A DNA stretch of 64,000 nucleotides from Rhizoctonia solani (lineage: Eukaryota; Basidiomycota; Agaricomycetes; Cantharellales; Ceratobasidiaceae), in NCBI RefSeq assembly GCF_016906535.1, contig NC_057379.1:1178001-1242000 (forward strand), given 5' to 3'. The position numbers and the translations under genes were made by a program. Every line of letters starts with the position of its first letter. The first letter of the stretch is position 1. Positions 45,790 through 56,206 of this stretch are shown here, piece after piece. The notes beneath the pieces are model-generated. The model was not told the DNA's origin and ran no database searches. It saw nothing but the letters and a program-made list of their open reading frames with translations.

Positions 45790-47128
45790 TACTTTAAGTC
45801 ATTGAGGTCTTTGAAGCATTTGCTACTCCACCACAGCAGTTGTCTGCCTCCCTTGCCTGGTTTCTTCTGCAGCATGGTGTCTTGGGTGGCCTTTGAAATG
45901 GCCGCTAGAATGCCACTTGCCATTGCACCTAGCTCTGTTGGCATCTTTGGGCTGGTGGGGGAGGTGAGCTTGATACAGTAGGGTATTAAATCAACTTGTC
46001 CATTCATCTTTGATTATGGGGTCTGCTGTGGCAATCATTTGGTTGTGCAGACTGATCAACCACAGTATGATGTTATGGTCCAAGCCCATGGCCCCCTCAG
46101 CTTTGCATGTCCACTGAAGCTCTGTGAATGTTGTAGACACACACAATACCAGGGAATTTATTCCCATTTCCTCAAATTTAAACAAAAGCAAACAGACAAG
46201 TTTTTTGATCATGTGACTTTGGCACTTATGACATACCCTAAGTGGCTTGCCACATCCCCTTTGTCTAGTCAGCTGCATAGCCACCTCCACCTATGACATC
46301 ACAGGTGACACATGTGCATGAGTAAGGCCACTGATGGAGTGGGCTTCTTATTGGTTATGGTATTTGATTTTATATTGTAAATAACACAGCTTTGCCACAA
46401 TATATGAGGGCAATTGACCATGGTAATCCCCAGGTCAATTACCTCTTGTTGCATCATACTCAGTGCATAAGGACTCTAGGTCCAGTAAAATACTCAAGTA
46501 GATAGTAGTCACACTGCCTTAAGCAGCCTCTCACCTGTACTTAGATAGCTGGTTGCCACCTTAAGTGGCTTGCTTGTTGTAGTTAGGTACCTTGCTGCTG
46601 CAGATAGCTTCTTTACCACTTTAAATGGTCTTCATTGTACTTAGCTAGCAGCAAGCACCAACTCCCACTTGGTCCCAGACAATGTTTAGGACAGTGAATG
46701 CATCCAGTGCAATGCTATTGAGGAGGAGGGCAAGGTCAATGACTGAGTTCAACTGGCCTCCTTTCCCATTACAGGTGGGCACAATGAGGTCATTAAGTAC
46801 ATGGAAACTTTTCTTGGATATCCAGTTATCTGGTAAGCAAGCATTGGGATTGGGTTGGTTATTGACCCATTTGGACCCCTTGAGAGCCCAGTTAGGGTGC
46901 TGGGTATTAAAGTTGCCAGCAACAATGATAGTGTGCAAGCTTGGGTAGGGGTGGCAAATGAGATGATTAAGGGTGTCTTTGTATCTCTTGCTGTCTCCAT
47001 GGAAATAGACATTGATTAGAGTAGTAAGAGAGCCATTATAAATAAAGTCAATTGTGAGAATGTCACAGTGAGGGGGGAGAGAATCAGAGTTGCATGCAAT
47101 GAGACCAGGGATGTCTCTGTAGACATAA
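45790..47128 (-). pseudogene. LINE endonuclease domain (APE/EEP type), split by LTR B
   Basis: Reading from 47,128: DIPGLIACNSDSLPPHCDIL, LTTLINVYFHGDSKRY, then TIIVAGNFNTQHPNWALKG (GDFN of the family is GNFN) and LNSVIDLALL. After the LTR B insert, 46,128-45,790 continues LQWTCKAEGAMGLDHNIILW and KKPGKGGRQLLWWSSKCF toward the RT. The endonuclease nicks target DNA for priming. The Asp of GDFN is Asn here, and frame changes are present. The 5' end, including any ORF1, is missing. Confidence 0.82.
46129..46693 (+). repeat. Solo LTR B (565 bp)
   Basis: TGTTGTAGACAC to TGTTTAGGACA, flanked by GTGAA (46,124-46,128 and 46,694-46,698). The LINE endonuclease frame reads across once it is removed. 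Confidence 0.94.
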
Positions 47129-47990
47129 TGTTATGGATATGACATTTCTTCAATAATCTGTACTTATTTTCATTAATTACACAAGTAATACTGCAGTGAA
47201 TAAATGACATTAAGATGCAAACCAAGGTTTTCAAGGGCCCTCTATCTAATTGCAACCCTTGCAAAACCTCTAAGCCTCAGGAATACCCTCAATATGCAAT
47301 ATCTTTGCATATATGCTGTTTTCTCACTGATTTAAATATACATATATTCAGCTGAGTAGATAAACAGTAAAAAGCAATATTTCTCCTGTTTGTAGTATTT
47401 ATTATACAAGATTCCATCCTGTGGCTACACACAGACATATTCAGGGTCCCCCCCTGTTGCATAGGCAAGTGCTCCAGCGCTTAATTAGCGCTTAAGTGCC
47501 AACGCACTAAATGCGCCTTTTATCTATCACCCGGGCATCCCACACTGTTGAGTTGCTTGCGCTTAGGTGCGCCTGTTTGTGCGCTCCAGAATGACGGCTC
47601 AAACACTCAAAATGAATAACATTTGGCGGAGTTATGCCCTATTTAATGTAAGTACCCAATGCAGTAGTATCATACCTTTGGGACTGTTTACTCCAAGGAT
47701 GAAACACTTAGCCTTGGAGCATCCAAGGACCCACACAGGTAAATACAGCCTTGGGGCAAACATTAGGGACTGTTATTAAAGACTATGTACCAAAGTATTT
47801 GCTCCCTCAAGTGTTTCAGTTGCCACCTGTACCTCTTGTACCCCCTCTGGATATCACTCATGTATATACTTGTTTGTGCGCCTTCTCAGGGTATAAAAGG
47901 ACCCTGTGAAGACACTTCTAATGCATCCTACTTATACTCTTATATATTGACATATATGCACAAGCCTTTAACAGCTTATCTGCACATTTA

Positions 47991-50692
47991 AAGGAGGTGT
48001 CATCCATTGGCCACCACCTGGGTGGGGCCTATTGCTTTTTTTGGTGCTTAGGCCGCTTTTTGTACAAAATGCTAGTTTTCTTGCCTCACAGAGCAAATTC
48101 AAGCAATTGGAAAAGACACTTTTATTTGCCTTTTGTTTGCATATGTGTATATTCAGCTTATTTTTAAATATATACCATTGTCATGTCTCTGCACCTGTTT
48201 GATTGTTGGCACATGTGAGAAAAAACCAAGGTAGCAGTGTACGTGTAAGCTGACTGGCAGAGTCCTGGGGCTTGCAAACATAGTCTCAGAACTTTGTTGG
48301 GTGCAGATATCATTAGAATAGCACACTTATTCATTCCTATCTACATGTACATATCCTGGGGCAATTTGTTCAAATGGAATATGACTTGGTGTCTCCCAAA
48401 GGTGCCAAAATGTTTTTGTAGCCCAATCAATTGCTTGCAAGCCATTCATACCACTGTTGTACCCGTCAACAAAATGTTGTGATCAAGCACCAAACCTACA
48501 GATTGACATTAGTAGATGTTTTGTGTGTATAAAATTGGTACCAGTTCCATGGCTTTAACAACATTTGCCTTCAACACCTTTGGGTTGCTAGATGGTGGCA
48601 TGTCACAGTAGTAATGCTTTGCCACTCCCCATATCTGTTCAATTAAGTTCAACTTGCAGTGATATTTTGGTACAAATAACACATGAGTCCCAAGCTGTTG
48701 TGCAGTCTCTTGCAAGGTTGAGTCATGCAACTGGAAGTCTGGTTGGTTTGCCATCACTTGTTGGCAGCAACAGTTGGTCCTATTGACTTTGCACCCCTTC
48801 ACACACATGGCATTCTTCTGAGCAAGATGACCAAGGCCACGCTCTCAAAGAATCCAGGCCATTCCCTTAAAGCAACAACCTGTTGGCTCATTTGGGTCAT
48901 AGAGCAACTGTGCTGACCCATTGGGAAGTCTGCCATCCTCCATCCACACAAAAGTCCTCTTGCCATTGTTGTTCTTGTAGTAAGGCCAATCCATCACTGG
49001 CCCCTTGGGCATTCCCTGAGCTGTAAGTGATGAGGGCAAGTGTTTTGTGTGGGAGGGTGCATTGTTGTAAACAAACACATGCATGAACTGCAGGAAAGTG
49101 TCTTGGACAATCTTGACTGCATCTTGCAGCTGCAGAATAACCCAGTCATTTGTAAACCACCCATCCATGTCACCTCCTGGAAACATGATAACCCTGGTGG
49201 ATTCACTGCTTCCTTGGTGAGTTCTAACTACCAAGCACTGCTACACTCTTTCATTTTTTACTCACCCATTTTGTCCATGCAACCATCCAAACTCTGGACA
49301 CACAAAATTGGCTATCATGATACTGCAACCTTCCCCTTTTTTGAATGGTGTTGGGTGTTTGCCAATATAAACCCATTGGACAAGTTGACAATCATTTGCA
49401 TAAAAAATGGACTTGTTGTGGAACCAAAAAATTACAGGCTTCTTGCCAGGCTGTAATTGTAGAGGGCGGGTAGGATCTGGGACAGCATGTTGATTGTAGA
49501 TTATTTGCCAACACTCAAGTGCCTTCAGAAAGGGGACATATACTGTCTGTTGGTATGCAACTACATCTTCCTGTTTGTGCCCATCAAAATATTGACCTTT
49601 TGGTTCTGACCTCCACTGGAAACCAGCTTGGGACAACCATCTCTGTGCTATGCGTAGGCTGATTTTATTCTTGATGTCCAATTGGCCTTGGACCTCTGGG
49701 TTTTGTAGGAAGTCAACAATATCCTGTGCCTGGGCATATTTACCAATCCCTTGCAGGTGTAACTTAATCTCCAACAACACATCTTCATCCTCAAGTGTGG
49801 ACATGTTCCACCACCTGCATGTATTCCCAGGTATGTTCCCCATCAGGATCAACTGTTGGGTCCATTTACAGATGGTAATGGGGTCTGGACTGCATGGTCA
49901 AGCACCCTCAATGCATCTTGCGCCTGAGCAATTGTTGGTGGGCAGTAATAGCTCTGTGGCCCAAGGGGTGGTCTGTCCTCCAATTCAAGGTCATCCTCTG
50001 AGTCCAAACAATCATCCAAGTGAGGAGGTGGACTGGGAGCTGACAGTAGATTAGGTTGGGGTTGAGAGGGCCTTGCTGGCTCTTTTTTGGACAGTGAGCT
50101 GAACTCAGCACAAAGAGTGGCTTAACTTACCTAAATAGACTAAGTGAATGCTCTTGCCATTCACTGATGAGCTGGGCTCATGGTTGGGTAGTACACACCT
50201 TGCCATATTTTCTTCTTGATTTTTGTCATTATTTTGACAGCTGTGTTTTGCTTTTTTCTGTATAAATATATAAGTAATTAATTCACATAAATAGAGGTTC
50301 CCACTCTCAGTTGCCCAAGCCTTCTCCAGGCTAGAATTTTGGTGTTTTCTCTTTTTACTGACTGTCATTGGAGCAAAGTGGCAGTAGGTTGTGTTGGGTT
50401 GGGGACCCCAGACTCCTTTAGTCAGCATGTGTGTATGTGGCTACTTGGTTTTTCCTTATGTGTCAGCCTAAATGCTAACAATCAAAGGAGTGTGGGAGCA
50501 CAACAAGGGGGTGTATAAAAAAATATTTTATATTTATGTATATGCGGACAAAAACAATGAGAACTGTCTTTTCCAATCACCCAAATTCGCTCTGTGAGGC
50601 AAGAAAATTAGCATTTTGTACAAAAAGCGGCCTAAGCACCAAAAAAAGCAAAAGGCCCCACCCAGGTGGTGGCCAATGGATGATGCCTCCTT
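47991..50692 (-). mobile_element. DDE transposon with TA target, 2.7 kb
   Basis: The ends AAGGAGGTGTCATCCATTGG and, in reverse, AAGGAGGCATCATCCATTGG extend through a >35-bp inverted repeat including CCACCTGGGTGGGGCC. TA flanks at 47,989-47,990 and 50,693-50,694 interrupt LTR E3 exactly. It encodes a minus-strand transposase (49,852-48,509). Confidence 0.92.
48509..49852 (-). pseudogene. DDE-superfamily transposase (fungal, DD-E type), broken
   Basis: 49,852-49,262: N-terminal helical part (LEIKLHLQGIGKYAQAQD, RIAQRWLSQAGFQWRSEPKG) and the first catalytic region VIFWFHNKSIFYAND, then WVYIGKHPTPFKKGEGCSIM. After a frame change, 49,234-48,845 carries GGDMDGWFTNDW and HVFVYNNAPSHTKHL (second site). 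48,808-48,509 carries LFVPKYHCKLNLIEQIWG (the E). The family pattern I know is FHDES, VYDNA and LNxIE, so both aspartates are Asn here and the enzyme is dead. It may be a distant Tc1/mariner relative. The further ORF 50,428-50,105 (-) is uncertain. Confidence 0.8.
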
Positions 50693-51105
50693 TACTTTAG
50701 TGATTGACTAACTGTAAATAGCATAGGAGGTTATTTGGCGCACTAAGACCATAGGCCAGTCCCAACAGACACAGGGTAGCCTATTAGTGTACTCACTGCA
50801 ACTCTGTGCCCCTTGACTATCACAGTTGTTGAGCTCAACATTGAGTATAGTGCAACAATACTGTAATGATTGTTGTGATTGAGTGATAGTGTTTCAACCC
50901 ACCATACCCCCTATATTGTAGATAGCTTTATCTACAATATCTCATGAATCCTAGATATATTTTAGGTAAACCCTACAAGTCTTAAGTCTTCTTAAGCATC
51001 CATAAGTCCTATACTTATTAGGCAAATCCTATAAATCCTGTACATTAGTCAGGTAACCCACTTACCCAAGGCACTATCCTAGAGACCTTAAGTATACATA
51101 CCCTT

Positions 51106-51666
51106 TGTTACACCCCTGATAATTATACCATTGGATTCACCAGATTTCTCTGTTATTTTTAGTATTTCTTACAGACTCTTTATCTCTACTTTCTCAATCA
51201 AGTGATCTTGGTGCTTATTATGCCAAGATGCCATGCCAAGATGCCGTGCCAAGGGCACTAACTGCAAATCCTTGCTTCTGTGCAGCCTGCAGCATGCTTC
51301 TCATTTCATTTATAGACTCCTTATCCCATGTGCACAGACCACTTGTAATTAGTTCTTTCTTTCATAAATACAACAGGAAAATTGCTTGGAGTCCCCAAGT
51401 TGATTTTACCTTGTCTCTTATCTCAGACAGGTTCCAGTAGTCCAGCTAAGTAGCTGGTACCTCAGTAGTTCATTGCTTACCAGTGGTTCAGTAGTCTCAC
51501 CACCTCCAGGCCTAAGGCCCCCCCACCATTGTCAGTAGACACTTAGTCACCACCTTAAGCAGTTAATTAGTAGTTTGCCTTAGATTAGTCAGCATTGTTG
51601 TGTAGTAGTATGGCCTTAAGCGCCCAGCCACTAGTGTGCAGCCCACCTTACAGTGCAGTTGCAACA
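51106..51666 (+). repeat. Solo LTR A (561 bp) in LTR E3
   Basis: TGTTACACCC to GTTGCAACA, flanked by CCCTT (51,101-51,105 and 51,667-51,671). LTR E4 shows the empty site at about 55,031. Confidence 0.94.
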
Positions 51667-52184
51667 CCCTTAGTCACTTAGGCTTAAGTAACATTAGTCT
51701 GAGGTACTATACATAACCAACCACCTGCACTTCATAGTTGCTAGACTATTTGTTAGGAGTTGTTTATTCCTGATAAACTTAGCATATATTGCACATATAT
51801 ATTCTGTGCATATATTCTTATATTTAATACTAGTTCTAAGTTATTCCCATATACATTTTGTATATAGTAATTCTTTCTTACTCCTGTACTTACACAACTC
51901 TTAACAGGGACTATAAGTTCTTAATGCTTCTGCTGACTTCTGGATCCTGTCTGGGATGATAAACAAGGTAAGATCAACTTGGGGTCTCTGGGTGATGTTC
52001 CTGTGGTATATACACACAAGATCAACTATTTACAAATGCAATAAGGTGGGAAAAGTATAAAGTGGAAATGAAAATTGTGCTGCAGACTGTGCAGAAGCAT
52101 CTTGTTATCTAGCTGCCCCTTGGTGCAGCATCTTGGCATGTGAAGCACCAAGCTCTTGTGATAAGCACCAAGATCATGTGACTC

Positions 52185-52562
52185 TGTTACACCCTAACAA
52201 ATCATACCACTGGAACTGCCTATTTTTTCTCTTATTTTTAGTATTTTTTACGGACTTCATATCTTTGTTTTTTCAGTCATGTGATCTCAGTGCTTATTAT
52301 GCTGAGATGCCATGCCAAGATGCCATGCCAAGGACGCTTAGGAAGAATCCATGCTTCTGTGCAGTCTGCAGCATGCTTCTCATTTCATATGGACTCTTCT
52401 TTTTCATGCACATAGACCTTGTAGATAGTTCACCATTGTAGATAGTTTCAGTAGACTGCCTTAAGCAGTATTAGATAGCCTTAGATAGTTGTGCTTTGTT
52501 GTAGTACAGCCATAAGCGCCCACCCACTAGCAAGTACCCAACCTTACAGTTGGCATACAACA
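52185..52562 (+). repeat. 5' LTR of A1 with an internal deletion
   Basis: 378 bp against 528 bp for the 3' LTR. About 150 bp are missing between two short TAGTTC-type repeats (3' LTR ...CATAGTTCTCC... to ...GCTAGTTCACC...). The deletion removes the TATA box and predicted RNA start. Confidence 0.9.
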
Positions 52563-52564
52563 TT

Positions 52565-52578
52565 GTAAAATTGACTTG
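52565..52578 (+). promoter_or_regulatory. A1 self-primer binding site
   Basis: GTAAAATTGACTTG, two bases inside the 5' LTR, is the exact complement of CAAGTCAATTTTAC in the 3' LTR (60,807-60,820), which lies about 34 nt after the TATATATA box (60,774-60,781). This matches the Tf1 self-priming arrangement and no tRNA complement is needed. Function is inferred. Confidence 0.72.
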
Positions 52579-52925
52579 CTGTAGGCTGTGATCAACAACA
52601 AGAGGACTCCCAGTACTAGCACAAGGGAAATAACCATGATCAGGGCCACTTTGGGGACAGAATAATCAAAAGTCCACCACCCTCATGTAGTACTGAATTG
52701 CTACAAGGCTGACAAGCTCCAATTGCCTGCATACCAAGAGTTTTGCTGGAACTCAGCAAGTAGCATCCCTAGACAGCTGAAATACCTGCTTGCAGAAAAC
52801 CCGCCCATATCACAATTGCCAGATCTGTTGATTTGTTGTAGGGACTGTACAATGCTGGGTACTTGACACAAGGGATTAGTGAATAACCTCTTGCACAAAA
52901 GCTGCTCATAAGTCCTGTCAAAGGC

Positions 52926-53680
52926 ATGTTCACCCACGCTGTTTCCAATATTCCATCCACATGCTCTGGCATCCCACACCCTTACTCCTGTCCCTCCAGT
53001 TGCTCTAGCCAATGTTCCTTGGCAGCCTGCTCCCAACCACCCTCTCACACACCATCTCCCCCTCCAACAGATCTGCCCCAAATGGAACCAGAGCCAACCA
53101 TTACCACTCTCCTTAAGGCTATCCAAGTCCTCACCACCCAAGTTGGGTCCTTGCAGGACCAAGTCAGATCTCAGGGCAAGCAACTCACCCAGCTCACCAC
53201 CCTATGCAAGGAGACCAACAACCTCATTGGTGACAAGGACCAAGGTCAAGGAAAGCCTATCACAATGGCTGGGCCTGTCACCCCCCCAGATCAACAGGGG
53301 GGCCAAACTAACTGTCCAAAAATGGTTAGGCCTGGAAGACTTTCCCTTGCCAACCCTTTCTGGCCCATTAGAAACACAGTGGGGTACAAATCAGAAGAGG
53401 AAGAGCCAAGGTGAGAATTCAAGAAGGAGCCTTGCAGAATGTCTAGGGGTTTAACATCCCTGACAAGGGGAGCAGCACCAAATGCCCCAAGATGGAGCTG
53501 CTGGACCCCTTTAAGGGAGATACTAGGGGTTGCCAAGCAACACAATGGCTTGATAGGATGCTCCTCTGGGTGGCACTACACTGCCACCAATTTGACAAAG
53601 AAGAGCAAATGGTAGTTTGGGTCCTCTATCATATAGAGGACAAGGCAGCAGACTGGCCACTCTCTCTCATTAATAATATC
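52926..53680 (+). pseudogene. Gypsy A1 gag, N-terminal part
   Basis: 52,926-53,414: Ser/Pro-rich start, then a predicted coiled-coil-like segment (ITTLLKAIQVLTTQVGSLQD, VRSQGKQLTQLTTL). A stop at 53,414 and a frame change precede 53,492-53,680 (LLDPFKGDTRGCQATQWLDR, DKAADWPLSLINNI), which runs to the mini-LTR insertion. The capsid frame resumes at 55,372. Confidence 0.8.
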
Positions 53681-55371
53681 TGTCCTGGACACAGTCACAT
53701 GACCAGTACAAGTGGTTGCATGCTGGCCCAAGCCCAAATTTGGGGGGTAGCAGGTGTTATGGATATGACATTTCTCCATTAATCTGTACTTATTTTATTA
53801 ATTACACTAGTGATCTTACAGTAAACAAATGAGATAAAGATGCAAACTAAGGTTTTCAAGATCCCTCTATCCAATAGAGACCTTCACAAAACCTATAAAC
53901 CTCAGGAATACCCTCAATATGCAATGCCTTTTGCATATATGCTGTTTTCTCACTCATTTAAATATATATAAATTCAGCTGAGTAGATAAACAGTAACTAC
54001 CAATATTTCTCTTGTTTGTAGTATTATTATTCAAGATTCTATCTTGTGGCTACACACAGAAATATTCAGGGTCCCCCCTGTTGCATAGGCAAGTGCTCTG
54101 GCGCTTAATCAGCGCTTAAGCGCCAACACACTAAATGCGCCTTTTCTCCATCATCCGGGCATCCCACACTGCCAAATCGCTTGCGCTTAGGTGCGCCTGT
54201 TTGTGCGCTCCAGAACGCTGGGTCAAACTCCCAAAACGGACAACCTTTGGCAGAGTTATGCCCCATTTACTGTAAGTACCCAATGCAGCGGTATCTTACC
54301 TTTGGGACTGTTTACTCCAAGGATGAAACACTTAGCCTTGGGACATCTAAGGACCCACACAGGTAAATACTGCCTTGGGGCAAATATTAGGATCTGTTGT
54401 TTGTTTACTATGTACCAAAGTATTGGCTCCCTCAAGTGTTTCAGTTGCCACATGTACCTCCTGTACCCCCTCTTGGTATCAATCATGTATATACTTGTTT
54501 GTGCGCCTTCTCAGGGTATAAAAGGACCCTGTGAAGACGCTTCTAATACATCCACTTATCCATTTATCCACTCTTATATATTGACATATACACACAAGCC
54601 TTTAACAGCTTATCTGCGCATTTACTTTAGTGATTGACTCACTGTAAATAGCATAGGAGGTTATTTGGCGCACTAAGACCATAGGCCAGTCCCAACAGAC
54701 ACAGGGTAGCCTATTAGTGTACTTACTGCAACCCTGTGCCCCTTGACTGTCACAGTTGTTGAGTTCAACATTGAGTATAGTGCAACAGTACTGTAATGAT
54801 TGTTGTGATTGAGTGATAGTGTTTCAATCCACCATACCCCCTATATTGTAGATAGCTTTATCTACAATATCTCATGAATCCTAGATATATTTTAGGTAAA
54901 CCCCATAAGTCTCAAGTCTTACTTAAGCATCTATAAGTCCTATACTTATTAGGCAAACCCTATAAATCCTGTACATTAGTCAGGTAACCCTCTTACTTAA
55001 GGTACTATCCCAGAGACCTTAAGTATACACACCCTTAGTCACTTAGGCTTAAGTAACATTAGTCTAAGGTACTATACATAACCAACCACCTGCACTTGAT
55101 AGTTGCTAGACTATTTGTTAGGAGTTGTTATTCCTGATAACCTAGCTTATATTGTGCATATATTCTGTGCATATATTCTGATTCATAATACTAGTTCTTA
55201 GTTACTCCCATATACATTTTGTATATAGTAATTCTTTCTTACTCCTGTACTTACACAACTCTTAACAGCAGGTGTAATCATGGGTTGTCAGCAGAGGAAT
55301 AATAGGGCTCTATGGTTTAGTGGTCAAGCTGGTTCAATTCTGGCTAGTTCTATTTTCCTCTGTTTATGACA
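53681..55371 (+). mobile_element. 173-bp mini-LTR, copy 2, split by solo LTR E4
   Basis: TGTCCTGGACA ... TTTATGACA with an ATATC duplication (53,676-53,680, 55,372-55,376) inside A1 gag (LINNI | NIIKGEG). The halves are 53,681-53,754 and 55,273-55,371. Together they are 173 bp, as in copy 1. A box TGGTTTAGTGG (55,313-55,323), B box GGTTCAATTCT (55,331-55,341) and T-run (55,353-55,356). The A-to-B distance is about 18 nt start to start, much shorter than in a real tRNA gene, so this is a tRNA-like relic without an anticodon arm and not a functional tRNA gene. Confidence 0.75.
53755..55267 (+). repeat. Solo LTR E4 (1,513 bp), the intact reference copy
   Basis: TGTTATGGATATG to ACTCTTAACA, flanked by GCAGG (53,750-53,754 and 55,268-55,272). 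It includes a TATAAAAGG box near 54,518 and the GCGCTTAA/GCGCC cluster near 54,100-54,210. The 148-codon frame 54,191-54,637 is intrinsic to the LTR and probably not coding. Confidence 0.94.
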
Positions 55372-55955
55372 ATATCATCAAGGGAGAAGGACAAGCCCCC
55401 CATACCATGCAGGAGCTGGGCTGTGTTTTCAAAGAAGCCTTTGCCAATCTGGACACTAAGAGAGCAGCTGCCTGTAAACTGGCCACTCTCAACCAAACCA
55501 CAACCACCTCCAAGTACATCACAGAGTTCCATAATCTCATTGCAGAATCAGACTGGAACAAGGGGGCCTACATTGTGCAGTTCACACAAGGCCTCCACTG
55601 GAAAGTTAAGGAACTGTTATTGATCAAAGATAACATTCCTGACAAACTCAAAGCAATCTTTGCTGCAACCATCAAGATAGATAACACATGCCAAGAAAAC
55701 AAGGAGAACTGTCCAAAGAAGGTGCCCAAGGCCCTGGTCACTGCAACCACCACAACCACCACCACCCACAGGGTCCAACTATCCAAGGACCCAAATTACA
55801 TCACCCCCAAAGAACAGGATTGTTGCCACACAGCAGGCCTGTGTGTCAAATGCAGCCAAAAAGGGCATGGTATCAAACAGTGCCCAAATGGCTGGAAAGC
55901 CACAATCAAGGAGGCTGCCAGAGCTGGGGAGGTTGTTGAGTTGGAAAAAGAATGA
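55372..55955 (+). pseudogene. Gypsy A1 gag, C-terminal part with zinc knuckle
   Basis: Open to 55,955: TMQELGCVFKEAFANLDTKR, YITEFHNLIAESDWNKG, and an intact CX2CX4HX4C knuckle CVKCSQKGHGIKQC (near 55,842-55,885). It binds element RNA during packaging. The frame overlaps the protease frame by a few bases. Confidence 0.85.
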
Positions 55956-56206
55956 GGCCAAGGACTACTGTCAAGCCCTTGGTCAAGAACATAGATGTGC
56001 ATGTACCAGTCTTGGAGTTTGAATTTGTATCTTTTGCTCAGGATTCAAATAAAAAAACCCTACTTTACCTAGACTTGACATTGCTCAAATATCCAATGGA
56101 AACCCTCAAAACCCTTGTGGACTCAGGAGCCACCTCTAATTTTATTTCCCCCTCCTTTGTCAAAAAATATAAAATACCAAAAGCCCTACTTGAAAATCCA
56201 TGAGTA
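55952..56206 (+). pseudogene. Gypsy A1 aspartic protease
   Basis: LKTLVDSGATSNFISPSFV holds the active-site DSG. The frame ends at a TGA (56,201-56,203) immediately followed, in the same frame, by the RT-side sequence VVRMLDGT, so one stop (probably from CGA) separates protease from pol. Confidence 0.85.

Larger units (their letters stand above)
38320..47128 (-). mobile_element. LINE (non-LTR retrotransposon) with three inserts
   Basis: Minus-strand order from the right: APE-type endonuclease (47,128-45,790), RT (42,359 to 41,118), RNase H and C-terminus (39,623-38,597), and a possible A-rich tail near 38,325. Inserts are LTR B (46,129-46,693), a pogo element (42,362-45,789) and LTR E2 (39,624-41,117). 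The 5' end is cut by LTR E3 at 47,128. EN-RT-RNase H order fits fungal Tad/I-type LINEs; the exact clade is not resolved. Confidence 0.85.
47129..51906 (+). repeat. LTR E copy E3, split by a DDE transposon and a solo LTR A
   Basis: TGTTATGGATATG to ACTCTTAACA. Removing the inserts leaves about 1,508 bp, the full length. The flanks are CATAA (LINE) and GGGAC (LTR A), with no TSD, and the two sides belong to different elements, so this LTR marks a recombination or deletion junction. Confidence 0.88.

Noticed and set aside
52185..52562. Interpretation of the short LTR A as another solo insertion
   Set aside because: Its left flank GACTC matches the right flank of the 3' LTR at 61,066, and the primer site follows it, so it is the A1 5' LTR with an internal deletion.
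54191..54637. 148-codon frame in LTR E4 and its partial match in LTR E3 (47,567-47,991)
   Set aside because: It covers the LTR promoter region including a TATA box and differs by indels between LTR copies. It is considered non-coding.
55301..55356. A functional tRNA gene in the mini-LTR
   Set aside because: The A and B boxes are too close, there is no anticodon arm and no pairing acceptor end. It is tRNA-like sequence only.
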